A stretch of DNA of 64,000 nucleotides from Puniceibacterium confluentis (lineage in GTDB: Bacteria > Pseudomonadota > Alphaproteobacteria > Rhodobacterales > Rhodobacteraceae): contig NZ_VOJI01000004.1 of the NCBI RefSeq assembly GCF_007923445.1, forward strand, positions 1 to 64,000, in the 5' to 3' direction. This document shows, in pieces, positions 37,455 to 46,357 of the stretch (the stretch's first letter is position 1; each line of letters opens with the position of its first letter). The notes beneath the pieces are model-generated. The model made no database searches and was not told the DNA's origin. It was given only the letters and a program-made list of their open reading frames with translations. A program made the position numbers and the translations under genes.

Positions 37455-38675
37455 ATGACCGACCTTTTCAACAGCTTCATGACCGGCCCCGACGAAAAGG
37501 GCCGCTTTGGCGACTTTGGTGGCCGCTTCGTGTCGGAAACCCTGATGCCGCTCATCCTTGAGCTTGAAGAACAGTACGAGATCTCCAAGACGGACAAAGG
37601 TTTTTGGGACGAAATGCACTTCCTGTGGAAGCATTACGTCGGCCGTCCCAGCCCGCTGTATCATGCCGAACGCCTGACCGAACATCTGGGCGGGGCCAAG
37701 ATCTATCTCAAGCGGGACGAGTTGAACCACACCGGCGCGCACAAGATCAACAACGTGCTCGGCCAGATCATCCTCGCCCGCCGCATGGGCAAAAGCCGCA
37801 TCATCGCCGAAACCGGGGCCGGGCAGCACGGCGTTGCCACCGCCACCGTCTGTGCCAAGTTCGGCCTGAAGTGCGTCGTCTACATGGGCGCGCATGATGT
37901 GGAGCGGCAGAAACCCAACGTGTTCCGGATGCGGCTTCTCGGGGCCGAAGTGATCCCGGTGACGTCCGGTCGGGGCACGCTAAAGGATGCGATGAACGAC
38001 GCCCTGCGCGACTGGGTGACCAACGTGCGCGACACCTTCTACTGCATCGGCACCGTGGCCGGCCCGCACCCCTATCCGGCAATGGTGCGCGATTTTCAGG
38101 CCATCATCGGCAAGGAAGCCAAAGAGCAGATGCTCGAGGCCGAGGGCCGTCTGCCCGACACGCTGATTGCGGCCATCGGCGGCGGGTCGAACGCCATGGG
38201 CCTGTTCTATCCCTTCCTCGACGACAAGGATGTGAGCATCATCGGCGTCGAGGCCGGCGGCAAGGGCGTGAACGCCAAGATGGAACATTGCGCCTCGCTC
38301 ACCGGCGGGCGACCGGGGGTGCTGCATGGCAACCGGACCTACCTGCTTCAGGATGACGACGGGCAGATCCTCGAAGGCTTTTCGATTTCCGCCGGCCTGG
38401 ATTATCCCGGCATCGGCCCGGAACACGCCTGGCTGCACGACATCGGCCGGGCCACCTATGTGGCGATCACCGATGCCGAGGCGCTTGAGGCGTTTACCCT
38501 GTGCTGTGACAAAGAGGGAATCATTCCCGCATTGGAACCATCCCATGCGCTGGCGCATGTGATGAAGATCGCGCCGGACCTCCCCAGGGATCATCTGATC
38601 TGCATGAACATGTGTGGCCGGGGTGACAAGGATATCTTTACCGTGGCGAAACATCTCGGCTTCGACATGGACTAG
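37455..38675 (+). CDS. trpB: Tryptophan synthase beta subunit
   Basis: Condenses indole with serine to tryptophan, with PLP. The 406-aa length is standard. The PLP lysine is in [14 protein letters not shown] (Lys97), the substrate loop is [14 protein letters not shown], and the phosphate-binding loop is [15 protein letters not shown] terminator follows 39 bp after the stop. The alpha subunit gene (trpA) is 5.6 kb downstream, separated by unrelated genes transcribed the other way. The start ATG 37455 follows GGGAGACGCGCG. Confidence 0.96.
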   Translation: MTDLFNSFMTGPDEKGRFGDFGGRFVSETLMPLILELEEQYEISKTDKGFWDEMHFLWKHYVGRPSPLYHAERLTEHLGGAKIYLKRDELNHTGAHKINNVLGQIILARRMGKSRIIAETGAGQHGVATATVCAKFGLKCVVYMGAHDVERQKPNVFRMRLLGAEVIPVTSGRGTLKDAMNDALRDWVTNVRDTFYCIGTVAGPHPYPAMVRDFQAIIGKEAKEQMLEAEGRLPDTLIAAIGGGSNAMGLFYPFLDDKDVSIIGVEAGGKGVNAKMEHCASLTGGRPGVLHGNRTYLLQDDDGQILEGFSISAGLDYPGIGPEHAWLHDIGRATYVAITDAEALEAFTLCCDKEGIIPALEPSHALAHVMKIAPDLPRDHLICMNMCGRGDKDIFTVAKHLGFDMD

Positions 38676-38713
38676 GGAGGCGTCGGCGTTGTTCCGAAAG
38701 GCCTTTGGCAAGG

Positions 38714-38739
38714 ACGCCCGGCGCTATCCGCCCGGGCGT
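38714..38739 (+). terminator. Rho-independent terminator of trpB
   Basis: ACGCCCGG (38714-38721) pairs with CCGGGCGT (38732-38739), followed by TTTTCCGTT. It lies 39 bp after the trpB stop in the correct orientation. Confidence 0.8.
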
Positions 38740-38897
38740 TTTCCGTTGCAGTGCCCGCAGGGCCGCTGAGACGTGCCCGCCTGGCAGTCGCGGTCAGCAG
38801 ACAGCCTGACCTGTGGACAGTTCCGGGGATAGATCCGGTATATGCAAGTCATCCCACCGCCACGCGGTCAAAAACCGTGATTGCACGTTGACGAATG

Positions 38898-39266
38898 TCA
38901 GCTTTGATACTGTTCCAGAACCGCCAGGGGCACCAGTTCCAGCGCCCGTTGATGGGTGGCGGCCAGCCGGACCAGGGGTGCGCAGCCCTCGTCATGCGCC
39001 TGCAGGAACCGACCGGCACAGAGACACCAGGAATCCCCCGGCTTCAGCCCGGCAAAGTGGAATTCCGGCCGGGCCGTCGACAAATCGTTGCCGACATATT
39101 TCGAATACGCCAGGAACTCCGCCGTCATGATGGCGCAGACGGTGTGGCTTCCGGTATCCGCGGCGCAGGTGTTGCAATGTCCGTCTCTGTAAAACCCGGT
39201 GACCGGGTCGGTGCCGCATAACTCCAGACCGGTTCCCAGAACGTTGATTTCGGGATCTTTTTCCAT
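38898..39266 (-). CDS. DUF2237 family protein
   Basis: A 122-aa protein beginning MEKDPEINVLGTGLELCGTD. It has the conserved pattern of DUF2237: LELC...DPVTGFYRDGHCNT, a cluster of Cys and His, HTVCAIMTAEFLAYSKYVGNDL, and PGDSWCLCAGRFLQAHDEGCAP. The repeated Cys residues could bind metal. It is cytosolic by sequence and lies alone between trpB and pth, transcribed opposite to trpB. Function unknown in the whole family as far as I know. Confidence 0.85.
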   Translation of the reverse strand: MEKDPEINVLGTGLELCGTDPVTGFYRDGHCNTCAADTGSHTVCAIMTAEFLAYSKYVGNDLSTARPEFHFAGLKPGDSWCLCAGRFLQAHDEGCAPLVRLAATHQRALELVPLAVLEQYQS

Positions 39267-39428
39267 CTCGTCTCTCCTGTTCTGGTGGTCGGTGGTCCTT
39301 TGTCGGCAATGCGGTCAGGTGATCTTGGCGCTCAGGTGTTTCCCGCAGCGGCAGTGAGCCCAGCCTATTGCCCTGCGCGCCCGCGAGCAAGGAAATCGCT
39401 GCCGGCAGGGGCCACCCGGCCTGTGGCT

Positions 39429-40139
39429 TCAGCGAAAGCGGTCGGCGAGCCTCTGCAGCGGATTGCGGGTGTCGGCGGCCGGTTCGGGCGCGGTGTCTTC
39501 CGTCTCCGCCTCTGTCTCCGCCTTGGCGGCAGCTTTGGGTGCAGGTTTCTGCCCGCCGCCCCCGCTGCGCGGCGGCGCGACCCGCTGCGCGACGGCGTTC
39601 ATGAACTTGCCTGCATCTCCCCGCGCCAGTTCTGGCGCCCCATCCGCCACGCCCTGCAGCACGGCGTCCAGCCACGCGGCATCCGCCCTGGCAAAATCGT
39701 GCAGCACATACCCGGACACCAGGTCCTTGCGTCCCGGATGCCCGATTCCCATGCGCACCCGTCCGTAGGCTTCGCCGATATGGCCGTGGATCGAGCGCAA
39801 CCCGTTGTGCCCGGCGTGCCCGCCGCCGGTCTTGACCTTGAGACGACCGGGCGCCAGATCCAGTTCGTCGTGGAACACCACCACGTCACCGGGTTCCAGC
39901 TTGTAAAAGCGCATCGCTTCGCCCACCGCCTGGCCGGACAGGTTCATGAAGGTCAGAGGCTTGAGCAACAGCACCTTGTCGCCGCCCAGCCGTCCCTCGG
40001 CGACCTGCCCCTGAAACCGCGCCTTCCAGGGTTGAAACCCATGGGCCTGCGCAATGGCCTCGACCGCCCTGAAACCGATGTTGTGCCGGTTTCCTGCATA
40101 CTGGCCGCCGGGATTTCCCAGGCCCACAAAGATCTTCAT
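39429..40139 (-). CDS. pth: Peptidyl-tRNA hydrolase with acidic/Ala-rich C-terminal tail
   Basis: Releases tRNA from prematurely dropped peptidyl-tRNA. The conserved active-site residues are visible: Asn9 in VGLGNPG, His19 in NRHNIGF, the Asp in [11 protein letters not shown] and the segment [13 protein letters not shown]. The catalytic domain ends near residue 185. The remaining 50 residues are low-complexity Ala/Glu/Pro/Lys, ending [12 protein letters not shown]. Such tails are common in alphaproteobacterial Pth. It is downstream of rplY, a frequent partner, with a hairpin between them. Confidence 0.95.
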   Translation of the reverse strand: MKIFVGLGNPGGQYAGNRHNIGFRAVEAIAQAHGFQPWKARFQGQVAEGRLGGDKVLLLKPLTFMNLSGQAVGEAMRFYKLEPGDVVVFHDELDLAPGRLKVKTGGGHAGHNGLRSIHGHIGEAYGRVRMGIGHPGRKDLVSGYVLHDFARADAAWLDAVLQGVADGAPELARGDAGKFMNAVAQRVAPPRSGGGGQKPAPKAAAKAETEAETEDTAPEPAADTRNPLQRLADRFR

Positions 40140-40195
40140 CGCTTCCTCCTGCCAGAGATGGACCCCAGATAGGGTGTCGCGGCGCGAAACGCAAA

Positions 40196-40222
40196 CGGCC
40201 CCGCCCGGGAAGGGCGAGGCCG
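40196..40222 (-). terminator. Hairpin between rplY and pth
   Basis: CGGCCCCGCCC (40196-40206) pairs with GGGCGAGGCCG (40212-40222) with one mismatch. On the minus strand it is followed by TTTGCGTTT. It lies after rplY and may partly terminate transcription before pth. Confidence 0.6.
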
Positions 40223-40252
40223 CAAAGCTGGTCTCGGGCGGACCCGACGGGA

Positions 40253-40888
40253 TTACTCCTCGGTCGCGTCAGCCGCCTCTTCGTCGTCTTCGTCATCCGC
40301 AGCGCCGGACGAACGCAGTCCGGACGGCGCCGAGATGTTGGCGATCACGAAATCGCGGTCGATTGTCGGCTTGGCGCCTTCCGGCAGCGTCACATCGGAA
40401 ATCGTCACGGTGTCGCCGATGTTCAGCCCGGTCAGATCCACGGTGATGTGATCGGGGATATCGGCCGCCGTCACAACCAGTTCGACCTCGGGGCGCACAA
40501 CGGTCAGAACGCCACCCTTCTTGATGCCCGGCGCGGCATCTTCGTTGATGAAATCAACGTGGATGAACAGGTTGATCTTGGACGTGCGGCGCAGGCGCAT
40601 GAAGTCGACATGGGTCGGCAGGTCCTTGACCACATCGCGCTGCACGGCGCGGCAGATCACGCGCACATCGTCCTGACCGTCAACCTTGAGGTTGAACAGG
40701 GTCGACAGGAAGCGGCCGGCCTTCAGGCGCTTGAGCAGCGCATTGTAGGGCAGGTTGATCGGCAGCGGATCGGCACCACCACCATAGACGATACCGGGAA
40801 CCAGGTGGTCGCGACGTGCCTGACGAGCGGCGCCCTTGCCTGTCCCCGTCCGTTCCAGAGCTACGAGATCAGGAATCTCTCCAGCCAT
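40253..40888 (-). CDS. rplY: 50S ribosomal protein L25 (general stress protein Ctc type)
   Basis: Binds 5S rRNA in the large subunit. The 211-aa product has the L25 N-terminal domain ([33 protein letters not shown]), the TL5-type C-terminal beta domain, and an acidic tail ([14 protein letters not shown]). This long two-domain version is the Ctc form. ATG at 40886-40888 follows TAGGAG. The leader just upstream can fold: GCGGG and CCCGC segments around 40909-40937 face each other, which may serve control. It precedes pth in the same direction. Confidence 0.93.
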   Translation of the reverse strand: MAGEIPDLVALERTGTGKGAARQARRDHLVPGIVYGGGADPLPINLPYNALLKRLKAGRFLSTLFNLKVDGQDDVRVICRAVQRDVVKDLPTHVDFMRLRRTSKINLFIHVDFINEDAAPGIKKGGVLTVVRPEVELVVTAADIPDHITVDLTGLNIGDTVTISDVTLPEGAKPTIDRDFVIANISAPSGLRSSGAADDEDDEEAADATEE

Positions 40889-41047
40889 AATGAATTCTCC
40901 TAAGGTTATGCGGGCCTCCTCCAAGGCTGTAGACCCGCGTGAAGCTGGCGCGATAAACCGGATCGCGCCGCAAGGCAAGCTCGATTCGCGCGCGCACCAT
41001 GCCACCGAGGCGCAGGCGGCCCGCTTCGGCCCGGCAGACCACCGGCG

Positions 41048-41070
41048 GTTTCTTCTCTTTCCAAATACTC
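41048..41070 (-). repeat. Interspersed repeat, copy 4 (inverted)
   Basis: On the minus strand this reads GAGTATTT, GG, then AAAGAGAAGAAAC, the same motif as the plus-strand copies at 1388, 14076 and 27187. It lies between rplY and the MATE gene. Confidence 0.65.
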
Positions 41071-41125
41071 ATGACCAGCGTCCTGATCCGCGTGACGCCG
41101 GGTCGGCGCACAGGTCTGCCCGCTC

Positions 41126-42499
41126 TCAGCGGCTGAATTTCCGCCCGGCCTCGGGCACGGCCCGGCACCAGAACCGGTGTTGCATCAGCACCCCGGCCAG
41201 ACCCAGCCCGACAACCAGACCCGACCAGATGCCGACGCCGCCGAGGTCCAGAACAAACCCCAGCAGATACGAGGCCGGGATTCCGATCGCCCAATAGGCG
41301 ATCACTGCAATCACCATCGGTATCCGGGCGTCCTGCATGCCCCGCAACAGCCCCAGCGCGATCACCTGCGCCCCGTCCACCAGTTGAAACAGGGCCGCCA
41401 CCGCCAGCAGCGCCGCACCTGTGGCCAGAATGGCGTCGCGGGCCGGATCCGCGGGATCGAGGAACAGCGACACCAGCTGTTCAGGCAGGCTCAGGAACAC
41501 CACGATCGTGACGCAGGAGGTGGCAAGCGACAGGGCAAGGACCGCCGCCGCGCCGCGTTTGAGATGGGCGGCGTCGCGCTTGCCCAACGCATTTCCGGAT
41601 CGGATCGTCGCCACATTGGCAAAACCGAGGTGCACCATGAAGGTCGCCGAGGCGGTCTGCAACGCGATGCCATGCGCCGCAAGCGGCACCGTGCCCAGCC
41701 AGCCCATCATCAGGGCCGTCGCCTCGAACAGGCCGACTTCGGCCAGGGTGGTGAGGCCGATCGGAAGGCCGAGCAGAAAGACGCGGGTGAACATCTCGCG
41801 GTCCGGCTTCCAGAGCCGGGTGAACAGCGCGTGCTCGGGCAGGCGGTGATGGGCATAGACCGCGATGCCTGCCAGGGCCACGGACTGGCTCACCACAGAT
41901 GAGATGGCCGCGCCGACAATGCCCAGCTCCGGCGCCCCCAGCTTGCCAAAGATCAGGATGTAGTTTCCCAATCCGTTGGCCAGCGCCGCGGCCAGCGTGA
42001 TCAGCAGCACGATGCGGGTGCGCGACAGGGCGGCAAGATAGCTTTTCAGCACCATCACCAGCAGCCCCGGCAGCATGCCGAACCCTGCGATGCGCAGGTA
42101 GGTCTGGGCGTCCGCAGCCAGGTCCGGCGATTGGCCCAGCGCCAGCAGCAGCGGCCCCGAGACCCAGAGCAGCGGCATGACGCAGGCAAAATACAGCGTC
42201 GAGAGCCACAGTCCCATGCGTGTGGCGCGGCGGATGCTGGTGGGATCGCCCTTGGCATCATATTGCGCCACCATCGGCATCACCGCCCAGGCAAAGCCAC
42301 AGCCCATCAGGAACAGCAGGAAAAACAGGGCGGTGGCCAGGGTCAGGGCGGCCAGCGCCTCGGCGCCGTAGCGGCCCAGCATCAGGGTATCGGTGAGACC
42401 GATCGAGAACTGCGCCAGGTGCCCGCCGATCAACGGCAGGCCGAGGGTCAGCACGGCGCGGAAATGCTGCGTCCAGGTCATGGCGGGATGGGGTGTCAT
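41126..42499 (-). CDS. MATE-family efflux transporter (NorM-like)
   Basis: A 457-aa inner-membrane protein with 12 hydrophobic segments. The family features are LPLIGGHLAQFSIGLTDTLMLG in helix 1, PMVAQYDAKGD in the first loop and LPIGLTTLAEVGLFEATALM in helix 7. These match the NorM branch that couples Na+ or H+ entry to efflux of cationic drugs. Start is ATG 42497-42499 (MTPHPAMTW), with another ATG six codons later that may be used. It is separate from the DinF-like MATE gene at 36 kb. Substrate unknown. Confidence 0.88.
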   Translation of the reverse strand: MTPHPAMTWTQHFRAVLTLGLPLIGGHLAQFSIGLTDTLMLGRYGAEALAALTLATALFFLLFLMGCGFAWAVMPMVAQYDAKGDPTSIRRATRMGLWLSTLYFACVMPLLWVSGPLLLALGQSPDLAADAQTYLRIAGFGMLPGLLVMVLKSYLAALSRTRIVLLITLAAALANGLGNYILIFGKLGAPELGIVGAAISSVVSQSVALAGIAVYAHHRLPEHALFTRLWKPDREMFTRVFLLGLPIGLTTLAEVGLFEATALMMGWLGTVPLAAHGIALQTASATFMVHLGFANVATIRSGNALGKRDAAHLKRGAAAVLALSLATSCVTIVVFLSLPEQLVSLFLDPADPARDAILATGAALLAVAALFQLVDGAQVIALGLLRGMQDARIPMVIAVIAYWAIGIPASYLLGFVLDLGGVGIWSGLVVGLGLAGVLMQHRFWCRAVPEAGRKFSR

Positions 42500-42562
42500 G
42501 ATCGGGCTTTAGGGGCAAGGCGGCGTTTCGGCAAGTGCCGGCCGCGCATTGGATGTCAGCGC

Positions 42563-42617
42563 GGGAACGGGGGGCAAGCCCCTCGCGCTTCCCGGGATAT
42601 TTGTCGCCCGGATAAAC
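42563..42617 (+). repeat. Interspersed repeat, degenerate copy 5 with hairpin
   Basis: GGGAACGGGGGGC, then AAGCCCCTCGCGCTTCCC, then GGGATATTT and GATAAAC mirror the full copy at 14049-14099 in order and spacing. The hairpin (GGGGC facing GCCCC) is kept, but the A-rich part has diverged. Confidence 0.5.
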
Positions 42618-42641
42618 AGGCGGTCGCGCGCCGCCGTGCGT

Positions 42642-43520
42642 TCAGAGCGTGCGCAAAAGCAGCTGCAGGGCCAGGGCGGCGATGACAAGGCCCGCCAGCG
42701 CCTCAACCAGTCCCAGAACGCGCAGCGTGGTGGCGCCCTGGGGGATGCGCGTCAGCGTGCCTTCGCGCAGGGTGACGCTCGCGGCGGCCACTGCCAGCGT
42801 CACGGCGGCGGTGCCGAGGCCGATGGCAAAGGCGCCGACGATGCCCTGCCAGACCAAATCCATGCGCCAGGTGATGATCAGCAGAAACAGCGCCCCGGTG
42901 CAGGGGCGCAGCGCGATGGCGCCGACGAGCAGGACCGCATCCCGCAGCGAGCGCACGGCGGCGGCCTGGGCCGTTGTCGGGCCATGCACGTGGGAACAGC
43001 CGTCGTGGTCGTGGATTTCAGCGCGGCCGTACGTGGCAAGTTTCCTTGCGCCGCGCAGCGCCAGCCAAAGCCCGATCAGTGCGATGGCACCGTAACTGAG
43101 CGGTGCCAGCATCTCGTCCGCGAGGGCCTGCATATATGTCCGGCTCCAGTTCAGCACCAGCACGCCGGCATAGACCAGCGCCACGGCCGAGGCCGCCTGC
43201 GCCAGACTAGAGGCGATGGCGAGGGTGCCGAGACGCACAATCGGCACCCGCGCGGCGAGACCGTAGCCGCCGATGAGGATCTTGCCGTGGCCCGGCCCGG
43301 CCGCATGGCAGACACCATAGGCGAAACAGACCCCGAGCAGGGTGGCGAGCGCCCCGGGCTCTCCGGCCCGCAGGCTGCGCAGCCCCCGTGCCATGGCATT
43401 CTGGGCCGTGCGCTGGCCTTCGGCGGCCCAGACCACCACCCGGTCGGCACCGCCAAATCCCCACAGCCAGAGCGCCAGCGCAACAAGCCCGAGCGCGGCG
43501 ATCAGGAGGGCGCGTTGCAT
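42642..43520 (-). CDS. NicO-family nickel/cobalt-type transporter
   Basis: A 292-aa membrane protein with about six helices. [22 protein letters not shown] carries the His-rich first motif of the NicO/RcnA family, and [12 protein letters not shown] is the cytosolic His loop. Many family members export or import Ni/Co. The gene overlaps the end of an upstream DUF1007 gene by 19 bp, so they are co-translated. A DUF1007 periplasmic partner plus NicO is a recurrent pair, sometimes zinc-linked. Metal and direction are not certain. Confidence 0.85.
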   Translation of the reverse strand: MQRALLIAALGLVALALWLWGFGGADRVVVWAAEGQRTAQNAMARGLRSLRAGEPGALATLLGVCFAYGVCHAAGPGHGKILIGGYGLAARVPIVRLGTLAIASSLAQAASAVALVYAGVLVLNWSRTYMQALADEMLAPLSYGAIALIGLWLALRGARKLATYGRAEIHDHDGCSHVHGPTTAQAAAVRSLRDAVLLVGAIALRPCTGALFLLIITWRMDLVWQGIVGAFAIGLGTAAVTLAVAAASVTLREGTLTRIPQGATTLRVLGLVEALAGLVIAALALQLLLRTL

Positions 43521-44128
43521 GTGATCCGCACATCCTGCGCATAATGGATGCCGAGCCTCAGCGGTGAAAACTGATCCGCGGGCACCTGATCCAGCTCGCG
43601 CGCCAGTGCCTGCGTGGCCGCATCCGGATTGGGCTCGGTCACCGTCGCGGTACAGGGGGCGGGCAGGTGCACGCCGCCTGACAGGGTGTAGGCGACATAA
43701 TAGGTCGGGTCATACTGCAGGATCTGCAGCCCGTCCGCCGGGGTCGGGGTCAGGCTGCGGGTGTGGGTTGCGACGATCCGGCCGTCGGTGACCGCCACCG
43801 TGGCAGGCACCGGATGGTCCAGCGGAACCTGCTCCCCGTCGTGATAGAAGTAAAGATCGCCTTCGAAACCTTCGGGCCATTCGACCAGGTCAAAACCTTT
43901 GAGTTGCGCGAGTTCGGCATCGCTCAACTGTGCATCGCCATCGGGATCAAGGCCCATGTCCTCGAGGATCAGGAGCGTCGTGAAGTCATCGTAGGTCCAG
44001 CTCAGGCTGAGCCCGGTCACGTTCCGGGCGTCATCGAGCACCAGGTCGAGACGGCTGTCCACAAACATGTGCGGATGCGCCAGGGCGGGCAGGGGCGAGA
44101 GGGCAAGACAGAGCATGAGTGTACGCAT
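43502..44128 (-). CDS. DUF1007 periplasmic protein, partner of the NicO transporter
   Basis: A 208-aa secreted protein. Signal peptide [17 protein letters not shown] is cleaved before [14 protein letters not shown], whose HPH triplet begins the mature protein as in the family. Further features are [20 protein letters not shown], an EF-hand-like acidic loop, and two Cys in the last 35 residues. ATG at 44126-44128 was chosen for the signal peptide; the longer frame has no such start. It overlaps the NicO gene by 19 bp. The HPH and acidic loop suggest metal binding. Exact role unknown. Confidence 0.83.
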   Translation of the reverse strand: MRTLMLCLALSPLPALAHPHMFVDSRLDLVLDDARNVTGLSLSWTYDDFTTLLILEDMGLDPDGDAQLSDAELAQLKGFDLVEWPEGFEGDLYFYHDGEQVPLDHPVPATVAVTDGRIVATHTRSLTPTPADGLQILQYDPTYYVAYTLSGGVHLPAPCTATVTEPNPDAATQALARELDQVPADQFSPLRLGIHYAQDVRITCNAPS

Positions 44129-44323
44129 GCTGTGAGTGCTAATCGCTATGCCGTGCCCTGGCAAGCTGCTGGTCCGCGGGCGGCTGATCCGTGCCAACCC
44201 GGGCAGGTGATCTGCCCTATTGCCTTGCGGCACTGGCCGGAAGCGGCGCGCCCCGGGTGCGGCACCATTGATTTCCGCCGCAAGTTCCGGCAGACCTCGC
44301 GGGATCATCTGGAAGGGACCACC

Positions 44324-45115
44324 ATGACTCGCATCGATGCCAAGTTTGCCGACCTGAAAGCGCAAGGTAAGAAGGCCTTTGTGGCATATGTCATGGCGGG
44401 CGATCCGGACTATGACACGTCGTTGGAACTGGTTTGCGGCCTACCGGGCGCGGGGGTGGACGTCATCGAGCTAGGGTTGCCGTTCACCGACCCCATGGCG
44501 GACGGCCAGACGATCCAGCTGGCCGGCCAGCGCGCGCTTGAGGGCGGAATGACGCTGGACCGCACACTGGCGATCGCGCGGACGTTTCGTGAAACGGACG
44601 ACACCACGCCCATCGTGCTGATGGGGTATTACAACCCGATCTATTCGCGCGGGGTGGAGCGGTTTCTCGAACAGGCCAAGGATGCCGGGATCGACGGATT
44701 GATCATTGTCGACCTGCCGCCGGAGGAAGACGAGGAATTGTGCCTGCCCGCCCAGAAGGCGGGGCTGAATTTCATCCGACTGGCAACCCCGACAACCGAT
44801 GCCAAGCGGTTGCCGAAGGTGCTGCAGAATACATCCGGCTTTGTCTATTACGTCTCGATCACGGGGATCACCGGCGCCGGGGAGGCACAGGCGGTTGACG
44901 TTGCGCCAGAGGTGGCGCGGATCAAGGCGCAGACCGATCTGCCGGTGATCGTCGGCTTTGGCATCAAGACGCCAGAGGCGTCACAGGGCATCGCCAGTGT
45001 GGCCGACGGTTGCGTGGTCGGATCGGCGATCGTGGCCGAACTCGCGTCGGGCAAGCCTGTGTCCGAGGTGCTGGCCTTTGTCAAAACCCTGTCGGACGGC
45101 GCACACCGCGCCTGA
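44324..45115 (+). CDS. trpA: Tryptophan synthase alpha subunit
   Basis: Cleaves indole-3-glycerol phosphate to indole, which tunnels to TrpB. The 263-aa length is standard. Catalytic Glu49 lies in [16 protein letters not shown] with Asp60 nearby, and [13 protein letters not shown] and [11 protein letters not shown] are the phosphate-binding parts. In DPMADG the next residue is Gln where Pro is nearly universal (DGPTIQ); I would check this substitution. The ATG 44324 follows GGAAGGGACC. It stands alone, 196 bp from the divergent DUF1007 gene, not beside trpB. Confidence 0.94.
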   Translation: MTRIDAKFADLKAQGKKAFVAYVMAGDPDYDTSLELVCGLPGAGVDVIELGLPFTDPMADGQTIQLAGQRALEGGMTLDRTLAIARTFRETDDTTPIVLMGYYNPIYSRGVERFLEQAKDAGIDGLIIVDLPPEEDEELCLPAQKAGLNFIRLATPTTDAKRLPKVLQNTSGFVYYVSITGITGAGEAQAVDVAPEVARIKAQTDLPVIVGFGIKTPEASQGIASVADGCVVGSAIVAELASGKPVSEVLAFVKTLSDGAHRA

Positions 45116-45369
45116 GGCAAGGCGCCGGACGGCTCTGCAAGCCGGTTCGATTGCCGCCCACAACAACGGGTGCGCGGGCCAAGGGGCATGCCCCGCAGCA
45201 CGGCATCTGCCTGGTCGGAGGGATCCCCACCCTGCTGGGCGGACAGGGCGTTCAGCCATCTGCCCTGGTGTCTCCCCGGACCGGGTGGTCCGATTGATCC
45301 GAGTGGCGCCGCAGGCAAGTCCGCGCAACCTTTGGCACCGGACCTCAGGCAGCCGGGCGCAAAACCGTA

Positions 45370-46347
45370 TCAGGCGCTCCCCGGAACCTGGACCTGACGG
45401 GCGCCTTCCTCGAAGGTGTCCAGCGACAGCGGCCAGATGGTGCCGGGCCAGCGGATCTCCATCTGCCTTTTGCGCGGGCGATAAACGGCGGTGTACAGGG
45501 TGCCGAAACCCTGGCTGAAGGCGGTGGAATAGAGCGGTGGCTTGAGGAAGGCCGAGATGAACTTTTCCTCGGTATCCCTGTGCAGGCTCATCCGGTGCAG
45601 CAGGTACCGCTCCCGTTCGACCGTGGCGGTAAAGCGGGCATGGCTGATCCACTCGACGTTTTCCTGATGGTTTGTCGCCACGGCGGCGTGGGTGATCTGG
45701 GCCTTGCGGTCCGGCCCCATCATCGCAGTGAGGTATTTGCGTTCGCGGTCGACCACGGTGACATTATAGCTCATGTGGGTCGGGACGCGGGCAAGCACCC
45801 GGCCCGCCTCCTCGGACGTGGTGCAGGTCTGGAGCACGTATCTCAGGATCAGCGGCACGCCAAAGCCCTGACCGACCACCCGCCGCCCGCCGAAGGTAAG
45901 CGAAATCGCGACGCCGGTATCGTTCATGCCGTCCACCAGCCCCCACAACCCGTCCGAGACACCGATCACCCTGCGGCCCATCCAGTTGGTACGCAGGATC
46001 AGCGAATCAAAGGCGGCGGGATTGTAGTCGTAATTGCGCACCAGAACCGGGGCCTTGCCGGTCCACAGCGCCTGGGAACACCCCGACAGGTACGGCGGCG
46101 GACAATAGAACGACAGGAACCGCGCCGCCTGATCCCCGCCCCCCGCCAGTTCGCAGAGCTGATCGTAAAGCGGGACCAGTTCCGGCATGTGACGCGTCAG
46201 CATCTGGCGGCTTTCCAGATAGGAGGCGCGCGCGGCATCACCCTCGTTCAGCCACCACCGCCGATAATCCGGCCAGTATTCCGCGAACAACCCGGCCCAT
46301 CTCGGGCCGGGTTTCTCTTCGGAAATGGCGCGCCAGAACATGGTCAT
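45370..46347 (-). CDS. C45-family (acyltransferase / linear amide hydrolase) protein
   Basis: A 325-aa Ntn-type hydrolase of the C45 group, which includes the penicillin acyltransferase and carcinine/beta-alanyl-amine hydrolases. SGCSQALWTGKAPVLVRNYDYNP (split here at about residues 88-110) contains the nucleophile Cys90 and the following RNYD of the family. LWGLVDGMNDTGVAISLTFGG and NHQENVEW are downstream family segments. Members are activated by self-cleavage before the Cys. It starts 10 bp after the ATP-grasp stop, the last of four co-directional genes. It would cleave or exchange an amide. Substrate unknown. Confidence 0.78.
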   Translation of the reverse strand: MTMFWRAISEEKPGPRWAGLFAEYWPDYRRWWLNEGDAARASYLESRQMLTRHMPELVPLYDQLCELAGGGDQAARFLSFYCPPPYLSGCSQALWTGKAPVLVRNYDYNPAAFDSLILRTNWMGRRVIGVSDGLWGLVDGMNDTGVAISLTFGGRRVVGQGFGVPLILRYVLQTCTTSEEAGRVLARVPTHMSYNVTVVDRERKYLTAMMGPDRKAQITHAAVATNHQENVEWISHARFTATVERERYLLHRMSLHRDTEEKFISAFLKPPLYSTAFSQGFGTLYTAVYRPRKRQMEIRWPGTIWPLSLDTFEEGARQVQVPGSA

Positions 46348-46357
46348 GCCAGAGGCA

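Noticed and set aside
38676-38897. Possible Trp leader or attenuator near trpB
   Set aside because: The hairpin lies downstream of trpB and is a simple terminator; no Trp-rich leader peptide is seen upstream of trpB.
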